Source: Gemmatimonadales bacterium
GTDB lineage: Bacteria > Gemmatimonadota > Gemmatimonadetes > Gemmatimonadales > GWC2-71-9
Direction: 5' to 3'
Assembly (NCBI GenBank): GCA_025929805.1
Contig: JAICPP010000101.1
Location: 1-11,213 of the forward strand
DNA: 11,213 nt
The notes under the pieces are model-generated. The model searched no databases. It worked only from the letters and a program-made list of their open reading frames with translations, and was not told where the DNA came from. Within the stretch, counting starts at the first letter, position 1. Every line of letters starts with the position of its first letter. Made by a program: the position numbers and the translations under genes. Below, one piece after another: positions 6,632 through 11,213 of the stretch.

Positions 6632-7710
6632 CGCACCACGATCTCGCCCCGCATGAACGGGTGGGGCGTGCAGTGGTACGAGTAGGTGCCCGGACGGGAG
6701 AAGGTGAGGCTCCGCCGATCCCCGGGCTCGATGTCGCCGGTGTCGAAGCTCCTGTCCTGCGCGGTCACCGTGTGCACCACCTGGCCGGCATTGGTCCAGA
6801 CCACGGTCGTGCCTCTCTCCACCTCCAACCGTCCCGGCTGGAAGCGAAAGTCTTCGGCTCGAGCGGCGATGGTGCGCTGGAAGCCGGCGGTGGTATCGAC
6901 ACCGGCGGCATCAGGAGCCGCGGCTTCCGCCGCTGGCCGCTCGGCCGGCCGGCTCCGGCCGAAGTAACGGCTCAGCGTGAGCGGGATGGTGAACTCGAAA
7001 CCGTAGCGGGTCTCGCCGGTTCCCCGGGAGGAGCTCTGCAGGGTTGCGTTGTTCACGTTGGTGGCGTGGAGCGAGAAGGTGTGCGGGGTACGTGGAATCG
7101 CCAGGTTGAGGCCTGCCCCCCAGGCGACCTCCTCGTTGGGGGCCCGGTCAGTCAGTGTCGCAATGTCCGCGGACAATCCAATGTGCCGCGTCAGGCGCAC
7201 TACCAGCCCCGATCCCAACGCCACATCCGATCCTCCTTCGGGCCCCGGCTCCGCCAGGAGCCGTACCGCAGCCAGCACCCGCACCGGCCCCTGCCGCCGG
7301 CTCACCGCCACTTCGCCGTCGAGTCCCTCGGCCGCCAGGTTGTAGCCCACCTGACCCGAAGCATCGATCGGCGCGCCGGACTCCTGATCGAGGGCTGCGA
7401 TCCGGCCGAACAACTCCCACTCGTTGGGATATCGGGGGGACAGCTCCGAGTTGGTGGCGTAGTGCGCGCCGACCAACGTGCGGGCGGGGAGGCCGGCCGC
7501 CAGGAGGAACGTGGGAGTGCTGGTGACCTTCCGTTCCGGGGCCGAGCTGCTGGAGAAGCGGTGGAGAAAGTTGAAGTGCAGCACTCCCGGGCCGCCCACC
7601 CACGCACCAGCCAGGTTCGGGGTGCGATCGAGCACCGTCTGCGCAAAAGCTGCGGGTCCAGCGAAAGAGGCACAGAGGAGCCCGAATGAGAGTCTGCCGA
7701 AGCTTGGCAT
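6628..7710 (-). CDS. Outer-membrane beta-barrel protein fused to a C-terminal cupredoxin
   Basis: From ATG 7710 this is a 360-residue protein with a clear signal peptide (hydrophobic core, cleavage near AFA|QT, residue 24). Residues about 30-250 are a run of alternating amphipathic strands without membrane helices (for example GPGVLHFNFLHRF, HTFSLHATNVNN, ETRYGFEFTIPLTLSRYFG), resembling the DUF5777-type barrels often found with secreted redox proteins. An Ala/Pro-rich linker (about 251-276) leads to a cupredoxin domain (277-360) with type 1 copper ligands His313, Cys347, His350 and Met353 (YHCTPHPFM). The copper domain would sit at one face of the outer membrane; the periplasmic side is likely if the strand number is even. 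The longer reading from 7851 translates repeat DNA and is rejected, though no strong ribosome site marks 7710. It lies between araC-type and cupredoxin genes on the same strand. Confidence 0.8.
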   Translation of the reverse strand: MPSFGRLSFGLLCASFAGPAAFAQTVLDRTPNLAGAWVGGPGVLHFNFLHRFSSSSAPERKVTSTPTFLLAAGLPARTLVGAHYATNSELSPRYPNEWELFGRIAALDQESGAPIDASGQVGYNLAAEGLDGEVAVSRRQGPVRVLAAVRLLAEPGPEGGSDVALGSGLVVRLTRHIGLSADIATLTDRAPNEEVAWGAGLNLAIPRTPHTFSLHATNVNNATLQSSSRGTGETRYGFEFTIPLTLSRYFGRSRPAERPAAEAAAPDAAGVDTTAGFQRTIAARAEDFRFQPGRLEVERGTTVVWTNAGQVVHTVTAQDRSFDTGDIEPGDRRSLTFSRPGTYSYHCTPHPFMRGEIVVR

Positions 7711-7782
7711 TCTGCTAGATAGTACCGCGACTGGTTTGGGGTCTTGAATGGTTGCAGCCGGCCTTGAAGCGGCGTAGTCGAG

Positions 7783-7918
7783 CAGTGAACGGTAAACAGT
7801 AAACAGTGAGCTGGGGGGCCGCCCCTTAAGCTCTTTCCGTTTACTGCTCACCGCTCACCGCTTACCGCTCACTTCACGTTCACTTTTCACTTCTACTGTT
7901 CACTTTTCACTTTTCACT
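7783..7918. repeat. Composite inverted heptamer array downstream of the AraC-type gene
   Basis: Left block: four units CAGTGAA, CGGTAAA, CAGTAAA, CAGTGAG (7783-7810). Right block in opposite orientation: GTTTACT, GCTCACC, GCTCACC, GCTTACC, GCTCACT, then a 4-bp slip, GTTCACT, TTTCACT, a 6-bp unit, GTTCACT, TTTCACT, TTTCACT (7839-7918). Between them GAGCT (7808-7812) pairs with AGCTC (7829-7833) and GGGG with CCCC, and GTAAAC (7799-7804) pairs with GTTTAC (7839-7844), so a long imperfect hairpin is possible. The AraC-type stop codon (7914-7916) lies in the last unit. It occupies most of the 203-bp gap before the barrel-cupredoxin gene. Confidence 0.8.
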
Positions 7919-8750
7919 TTTTGCCGTTCGTGCCCCCGTTGATTACCTGCCGGAACCGGGAGGGTGAAAGCCCGGTGTGCTGCCGAAAGAGATTGGAGAA
8001 GTGGCTCTGATCGGAGAACCCCGCCGCCAGGGCGATCTCCGCCAGTGACAGCTCGGTCTGAGCCAGCTGCAGGGCGGCTCGCTCGATTCGCAGATTCCGC
8101 ACGTACTCGCCCACGGTGCAGCCGAACGCCTGCCGGAACGCGCGGGCCAAGGTGACCGGGTGCACGCCAACCCACCAGGCCAGGCTGCTCAGGCTGGGAC
8201 GCGATCCCAGATCGGCATGAATCCGGTCGCGAGCCTCCTCCAGCCAGCGGGGGCGGCCCCGCTCGCTGCCGTTCTGGTCCTTCAGCCGCGACGCCGTCGC
8301 GACCAGCTCCAGCAGGAGTCCCTCGATGGCCAGCGGGGCGGTCGAGTCCATCTGCTGCATCTCCTGGTGCACCCGCCAGCCGATGGTGGAGAGCAGTCCA
8401 CCGTGGAACGACTCCCGCTCGTCCAGTACCGCCGAGTAGGGCCGGATCGCGGCGACCTGCTCCTGGTCGGCCTCGATCAGCAGCCCGCGGACATCACCCC
8501 GGTTGAACCGGTCCCAGTGGCGCTCGCCAGCGGGGGTGATCTTCAGGGTGGAGCTGGTGCAGGCGATCGAGCCTCCGCGCCACAGCTCGGTGAATGCACC
8601 ATTGAGCACAAAGCAGATGGTGGGCGTCGCATGATCGTGCCAGGGGAGCTCGGCGCCGTGCCGGTGAACCCCTTCCGTCACGGTGAACCCGCCAGCCTCG
8701 ATCCGGCGCCCCCGCGTGCTCTCGGGTGCCGGCTTGCCCCTGCGCACCAT
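7914..8750 (-). CDS. AraC-family transcriptional regulator
   Basis: A 278-residue cytoplasmic DNA-binding protein. The N-terminal third has a cupin-like sensing region (HRHGAELPWHDHATPTICFVL). Residues about 170-270 form the AraC/XylS double helix-turn-helix: SLSSLAWWVGVHPVTLARAF is the first recognition unit, and LSLAEIALAAGFSDQSHFSN followed by HTGLSPSRFR is the highly conserved second one. The start at ATG 8750 is set by GGAGG 5 nt upstream; the TTG at 8762 lies upstream of that site. The ligand is unknown. It sits between the minus-strand barrel-cupredoxin pair and the divergent CHRD-cupredoxin pair, so it is the natural candidate regulator of both, acting from the 8751-8906 region. Confidence 0.93.
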   Translation of the reverse strand: MVRRGKPAPESTRGRRIEAGGFTVTEGVHRHGAELPWHDHATPTICFVLNGAFTELWRGGSIACTSSTLKITPAGERHWDRFNRGDVRGLLIEADQEQVAAIRPYSAVLDERESFHGGLLSTIGWRVHQEMQQMDSTAPLAIEGLLLELVATASRLKDQNGSERGRPRWLEEARDRIHADLGSRPSLSSLAWWVGVHPVTLARAFRQAFGCTVGEYVRNLRIERAALQLAQTELSLAEIALAAGFSDQSHFSNLFRQHTGLSPSRFRQVINGGTNGKK

Positions 8751-8755
8751 GCTGA

Positions 8756-8760
8756 CCTCC
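8756..8760 (-). promoter_or_regulatory. Ribosome binding site deciding the AraC-type start
   Basis: On the minus strand GGAGG stands 5 nt before ATG 8750, which makes that ATG the start in preference to the TTG at 8762. Confidence 0.8.
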
Positions 8761-8766
8761 AACAGT

Positions 8767-8809
8767 CTCGGGCCCTTTCAGTTACGGTGACGCCTGCGGC
8801 CGGCCCGAG
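8767..8809. promoter_or_regulatory. 8-bp inverted repeat in the divergent intergenic region
   Basis: CTCGGGCC (8767-8774) and GGCCCGAG (8802-8809) are perfect reverse complements separated by 27 bp, just upstream of the AraC-type ribosome site and before a run of six T (plus strand, within 8817-8822). It could be an operator for divergent control or a leader hairpin on the AraC-type mRNA. I could not identify a convincing -35/-10 pair for either direction in 8751-8906. Confidence 0.4.
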
Positions 8810-8906
8810 CACACAATTTTTTCGCTAGACCCATCCAAGTCGGCTACCCCGGTGCAAGACCGTGATTACCTGGTTCGCTACCGTGGGCAGGCTAGGAGGG
8901 CTCTAA

Positions 8907-9431
8907 ATGAAGAATTCAACCATTCTGGCACTCGCGCTAGCGGCTCTGCTGCCGCCTGTGTCCGCTTGCGGTGATGATGATAACGATCCGGGCGAACCCG
9001 GAACCAGCTTCTCTGCCACATTGTCCGGGGCGAGCGAGGTTCCTCCCGTGCCTACCACGGCCACGGGTAACGCCGCCCTCAGCGTCAGCGGCGGCCAGAT
9101 TACCTATACCATCAACGTGAACGGCCTTCAGAACGCAGTCGTGGCGCACATTCACATCGCTCCGGCGGGCGCGAACGGCGACATACGGATGAACCTGTGC
9201 GGGACGGGTCCCCCGCTGCCCGCTTGCATCAGCGGGACCGGAGTGCTGGCCACCGGGAGCAACGGCACCACCGTTGGCAGCCCCCCGATCACATTCGATG
9301 AGCTGGTGGCGGCCATGGAGGCGGGAAATGCCTATGTCAACGTGCACACCGACGATGGCGTGGGCCAGCCCAACACCGGCCCCGGCGACATGGCGGGCGG
9401 GGAGATCCGGGGCCAGGTCGTCGCGGAGTGA
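8907..9431 (+). CDS. CHRD-domain lipoprotein
   Basis: A 174-residue lipoprotein: the signal sequence ends in the lipobox VSAC (Cys21) followed by an acidic stretch (DDDNDPG). A single CHRD domain (about 33-174) follows, with the hallmarks SGASEVPPVPT, VVAHIHIAPAGANG and AYVNVHTDDG near GGEIRGQV. CHRD is named from chordin; in bacteria it occurs in secreted proteins of unknown role, and its conserved His residues have suggested metal or ligand binding. The start is very well marked by AGGAGGG (8894-8900) 6 nt before ATG. It probably forms an operon with the cupredoxin lipoprotein 38 bp downstream. Two internal Cys (in the NLCGTGPPLPACISG loop) could form a disulfide. Confidence 0.92.
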   Translation: MKNSTILALALAALLPPVSACGDDDNDPGEPGTSFSATLSGASEVPPVPTTATGNAALSVSGGQITYTINVNGLQNAVVAHIHIAPAGANGDIRMNLCGTGPPLPACISGTGVLATGSNGTTVGSPPITFDELVAAMEAGNAYVNVHTDDGVGQPNTGPGDMAGGEIRGQVVAE

Positions 9432-9457
9432 GCTAGGAGCTGGGAGCTAGGAGCTCC
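9430..9457. repeat. Four-unit GAGCTNG heptamer array after the CHRD gene
   Basis: GAGCTAG, GAGCTGG, GAGCTAG and GAGCTCC run in exact 7-bp phase, starting on the second base of the CHRD stop codon and ending just before the ribosome site of the next gene. The first and third units carry TAG triplets on the sense strand. Confidence 0.8.
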
Positions 9458-9469
9458 CTGGAGGATGTC

Positions 9470-9886
9470 ATGAGAAGCAGGTTCCTGTTGGTAATCGGGG
9501 CCGTATTGGCCATCGTGGGCTGTTCGGGCGACAACGGACCCACCGACACCGGCAACAGCGGCGGCAATGCCACCGTCACCGTCTCGGACCACGTGTTCAC
9601 CCCGAGCACGGTCAGTATTCCGGTGAACAACACCGTCACGTGGCAGTGGACCTCGGCAACGGTCGAACACAACGTGACCTTCCAGGGCATGCCGCCCTCC
9701 CCCAATCAGATCGACGGCTCTTTTGCACGGACCTTTACCGCCGCAGGCACCTTCCCCTACGTGTGTACCTTCCACGCGGCCCAGGGCATGACCGGTACGA
9801 TCACGGTTACGGCGGGAACGGGTGGTGGTGGCACCGGCGGGGGCGGGGACACTGGTGGAGGTGGTGGGGGCGACCCTTACCCATAA
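9470..9886 (+). CDS. Cupredoxin (plastocyanin-like) lipoprotein with a glycine-rich tail
   Basis: A 138-residue lipoprotein with a strong lipobox IVGC (Cys18). A short Gly/Asn/Thr linker leads to one cupredoxin domain (about 34-115) with copper ligands His67 (VEHNV), Cys99, His102 and Met107 in VCTFHAAQGM. The Cys-to-Met spacing differs from the minus-strand pair, so it is a separate subfamily rather than a recent copy. Residues 116-138 are almost all Gly/Thr ending DPYP, a flexible tail of unclear use. GGAGG (9460-9464) stands 5 nt before the ATG. It follows the CHRD gene by 38 bp and is probably cotranscribed with it. Expected role: periplasmic electron transfer or copper binding. Confidence 0.9.
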   Translation: MRSRFLLVIGAVLAIVGCSGDNGPTDTGNSGGNATVTVSDHVFTPSTVSIPVNNTVTWQWTSATVEHNVTFQGMPPSPNQIDGSFARTFTAAGTFPYVCTFHAAQGMTGTITVTAGTGGGGTGGGGDTGGGGGGDPYP

Positions 9887-9927
9887 CCATCGGAACGAGC
9901 GCGCTTAGGACTCCCACTCCAACGCTC

Positions 9928-9955
9928 TTGACACCCGGAGCGCTCGACTTATAGT
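9928..9955 (+). promoter_or_regulatory. Sigma-70-type promoter with a palindrome in the spacer
   Basis: TTGACA (9928-9933) and TATAGT (9950-9955) are separated by 16 bp, close to consensus. The spacer holds the perfect palindrome GAGCGCTC (9938-9945), and CGAGCGC at 9896-9902 is the reverse complement of GCGCTCG at 9940-9946, so a repressor site overlapping the promoter is possible. Predicted transcription start is near 9962. Confidence 0.55.
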
Positions 9956-9961
9956 GGATCG

Positions 9962-10070
9962 TCCCTCAGAAGCCATGAAGCTCCGCGCGGCAGTTTCGGT
10001 GGTCGCCCAGGCGCGGAGTGGAGCCAATCGCGAAACCGGCTGAGCAAGGTGCTGCTCCGCCGGTTTTTGT
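9962..10070 (+). ncRNA. Candidate small RNA or attenuator leader
   Basis: The stretch runs from the predicted start of the 9928 promoter to an intrinsic terminator, about 110 nt. CTCCGCGC (9981-9988) pairs perfectly with GCGCGGAG (10011-10018), closing a 22-nt loop. GTTTCG in that loop (9993-9998) is complementary to CGAAAC (10031-10036), which overlaps the terminator's 5' arm, so a pseudoknot or antiterminator could compete with termination. It also contains a 22-codon reading frame (ATG 9975 to TGA 10041-10043) with a weak ribosome site, whose stop falls in the terminator stem. I cannot match it to a known riboswitch class. The gene it would control is the ABM-like one at 10180; otherwise it is a free-standing sRNA. 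Confidence 0.4.
10033..10068 (+). terminator. Intrinsic terminator
   Basis: AAACCGGC (10033-10040) pairs with GCCGGTTT (10059-10066). Inside it, GAGCA (10042-10046) pairs with TGCTC (10053-10057) after one mismatch, around a 6-nt loop. Five T (10064-10068) end the stem, followed by GTTGT. It ends the 9962 transcript and could also stop read-through from the upstream cupredoxin gene. Confidence 0.75.
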
Positions 10071-10179
10071 TGTCTGGAAACTAGAACCGGTCCATTCGGC
10101 CGGTCGGGCTGCCGGGAAAGGAGAGAAGGTGCAGCCCGTCGTTGTGGCTTCTCGATTACGTCTGCATAGGAGGAAACCG

Positions 10180-10503
10180 ATGTACGCCATCATTCGGCGG
10201 TATACCCCCAAGACCACCGCCACCAGACAGAACATCGAAGACCTCAAACGCCGGATTGAAGAGAGCTTTGTTCCCGTGGTTCAGGACATCCGGGGTTTTC
10301 ACAGCTACAGTGTGCTGAACGTGGGTAACAAGGACCTCTTCTCCATCAACATCTTCGAGGACAAGGAAGGGGCGGCCGAGTCCACTCGCCGCGCCGCGGA
10401 ATTCGTCCAGAAAGACCCCTTGAAGGATCAGCTCAGCAGGCCGGAGGTGTTTGAAGGCGAGCTGCTGGTCCTGAAGGAAGCAGCTGTGGGGGTCTCTCGG
10501 TAG
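10180..10503 (+). CDS. ABM-like dimeric alpha/beta-barrel protein
   Basis: A 107-residue cytoplasmic protein starting MYAIIRRYTP, with a ferredoxin-like beta-alpha-beta pattern: first strand, helix NIEDLKRRIEESFVPVVQ, strand pair GFHSYSVLNVGNKDLFSINIFEDKEGA, helix ESTRRAAEFVQ, last strand near GELLVLKE. This is the layout of antibiotic-biosynthesis-monooxygenase-like (ABM) and stress-response dimeric alpha/beta-barrel proteins. Many such small members have no proven enzymatic activity; no metal or haem ligands stand out. AGGAGG (10168-10173) lies 6 nt before the ATG. The 5' region 10071-10179 holds only a short 5-bp hairpin (10086-10104) beyond the terminator. The orphan gene at 10551 follows 47 bp downstream on the same strand. 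Confidence 0.75.
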   Translation: MYAIIRRYTPKTTATRQNIEDLKRRIEESFVPVVQDIRGFHSYSVLNVGNKDLFSINIFEDKEGAAESTRRAAEFVQKDPLKDQLSRPEVFEGELLVLKEAAVGVSR

Positions 10504-10550
10504 GAATGGCGGTGAATCGCCAAGAAACACTTAGGATTCAGGGGTGAAGT

Positions 10551-10958
10551 ATGGAAGCACGTGTCACCAGCTACTCCCAATCGCATCGGCTGAGGGAGCG
10601 GATGGCGCAAGCCGAAGTCCGGCACGGGCAGGAGATTCGGGCGGACCTGCCGGGTATCAGAGTGAACGCCATGGGCCGCAACTGGTTCACCGGCAAGCCC
10701 AACCACAGAGGCGAGATCTTCTTCTGCACCATGGGACCGATCACGGTCCGGGAGACCACCACTCCGGGTGACGGGGGGCCGTTGCCCAGCAACGTCATCG
10801 TCCAGGGTCTCGAGGTTCCGGCCGACGGAACGTACGATCTCAAGGACGTGCTGGTCCAGTCCAATGGCGACCTCAGGGTCATCATGGACGGCGCGTCCCG
10901 TGTCGTCCCGGCGGCCAAACCGGCCGAGACCAGGCAGACCCAGCCCATGTTCGTATAG
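10551..10958 (+). CDS. Hypothetical protein, 135 residues
   Basis: I do not recognise a family. The first 30 residues are charged and helical (SHRLRERMAQAEVRHGQEIR). The middle looks beta-rich with Gly/Pro turns (NWFTGKPNHRGEIFFCTMG, then SNVIVQGLEVPADGTYDLKDVLV), and the end is an Ala/Pro/Lys tail closing in QTQPMFV. There is no signal peptide or membrane segment. One Cys lies in IFFCTMG. AGGGG (10540-10544) 6 nt before the ATG is an acceptable ribosome site. It shares orientation and a 47-bp gap with the ABM-like gene, so the two probably form one transcript ended by the hairpin at 10968. Confidence 0.65.
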   Translation: MEARVTSYSQSHRLRERMAQAEVRHGQEIRADLPGIRVNAMGRNWFTGKPNHRGEIFFCTMGPITVRETTTPGDGGPLPSNVIVQGLEVPADGTYDLKDVLVQSNGDLRVIMDGASRVVPAAKPAETRQTQPMFV

Positions 10959-10967
10959 GCGATGCAT

Positions 10968-10993
10968 TGCGAGGGGGCGTTTGCCCCCTCGCA
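10968..10993. terminator. Perfect 11-bp hairpin between convergent genes, related to the 865-957 repeat
   Basis: TGCGAGGGGGC (10968-10978) pairs perfectly with GCCCCCTCGCA (10983-10993) around GTTT. It begins 9 bp after the stop at 10958 and ends 1 bp before the stop of the minus-strand gene, so it probably serves both directions, although no T run follows. Its core (ATTGCGAGGGG...CGTT) matches the arms of the inverted repeat at 865-957. Confidence 0.65.
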
Positions 10994-10994
10994 C

Positions 10995-11213
10995 TCACCT
11001 CGCCGGGGGCACCAACGCGCTGAGTCTCGCCGCCAGGCTCCTGAGCGCATCAGCGGTTCCCGCATCCCGAGCCCCCTCGGCGGCAGCACGCAAGGTCGCC
11101 ACGTCTTCTTGGGTGAAGCCGAACGGCTGATCGATGAGGGAAAATGATGCCAGTGCGGCGCGGGCTGGTGGCGGCACCAGGACCCGGTCGTGGGACCGGT
11201 TCATCACGATGAC
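10995..11213 (-). CDS. C-terminal end or short whole protein, unrecognised (cut by window edge)
   Basis: The frame is open to the right edge. In-frame ATG (11204) and GTG (11207) lie close to the edge, so either a 69-70 residue protein starts there or this is the tail of a longer gene; the region that would hold a ribosome site is cut off. The sequence has a Pro-rich start (VLVPPPARAAL), an aromatic loop (FSLIDQPFGFT), then an Ala/Arg-rich helical end (VATLRAAAEGARDAG... LAARLSALVPPAR). The codon pattern and the hairpin placed exactly at its stop support it as real. I cannot name a family. Confidence 0.45.
   Translation of the reverse strand, partial: VIVMNRSHDRVLVPPPARAALASFSLIDQPFGFTQEDVATLRAAAEGARDAGTADALRSLAARLSALVPPAR

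Noticed and set aside
6661..7689. 342-residue plus-strand frame
   Set aside because: It is antisense to the barrel-cupredoxin gene, has no domain and no signal peptide, and has shadow-type composition.
7711..7851. Longer N-terminus for the barrel-cupredoxin gene (start at 7851)
   Set aside because: The extra 47 residues are translated heptamer repeat and precede a complete signal peptide starting at ATG 7710.
7839..7918. Possible CRISPR array
   Set aside because: The units are 7 bp, directly adjacent and degenerate, with no spacers and no cas genes; this is a short tandem repeat.
8160..8828. 222-residue plus-strand frame
   Set aside because: It is antisense to the AraC-type gene, whose helix-turn-helix motifs are unambiguous.
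10086..10104. Hairpin ACCGG...CCGGT as a second terminator or regulatory element
   Set aside because: Only 5 bp with a 9-nt loop and no T run; expected by chance in GC-rich DNA.

Overview
The window is GC-rich DNA from a Gram-negative-type bacterium. This is inferred from lipoprotein signals, a predicted outer-membrane barrel and periplasmic copper proteins. The gene mix (UPF0182, DUF418, CHRD, cupredoxins) and the heptamer-rich intergenic DNA would fit Gemmatimonadota or a similar environmental phylum. That placement is an inference: there is no rRNA or marker gene here to confirm it. About a dozen protein genes are supported; two are cut by the window edges.

Layout. (1) 2-865 (+): the C-terminal dehydrogenase part of a bifunctional sugar-phosphate aldolase/SDR protein, converging on (2) a minus-strand pair, a periplasmic cupin (2191-2673) followed by a DUF418 membrane protein (937-2121). 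An inverted-repeat element (865-957) sits at the convergent junction. (3) 2926-3285 (+): an unrecognised 119-residue protein, then 3406-6105 (+): a large UPF0182 membrane protein. (4) 6158-9886: an envelope copper-protein island. An AraC-family regulator (7914-8750), an outer-membrane barrel fused to a cupredoxin (6628-7710) and a cupredoxin lipoprotein (6158-6568) lie on the minus strand. A CHRD lipoprotein (8907-9431) and a third cupredoxin lipoprotein (9470-9886) lie on the plus strand, divergent from the regulator across about 156 bp. (5) 9928-10070: a good promoter followed by a structured leader ending in an intrinsic terminator; this is a candidate small RNA or attenuator. (6) 10180-10503: an ABM-like dimeric alpha/beta-barrel protein. 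10551-10958: an orphan protein. A perfect hairpin follows, converging with a minus-strand gene cut by the right edge.

Two signals are not explained by the genes. First, every tandem-repeat tract I found has a period of exactly 7 bp although the units differ in sequence. Three tracts begin on, or overlap, the stop codon of the gene they follow, and their units carry a stop triplet in the direction of that gene. Second, the 9962-10070 leader can form a hairpin whose loop is complementary to the 5' arm of the downstream terminator, the geometry expected of a switchable attenuator. The most unusual protein is the barrel-cupredoxin fusion, which would tether a copper site to the outer membrane.
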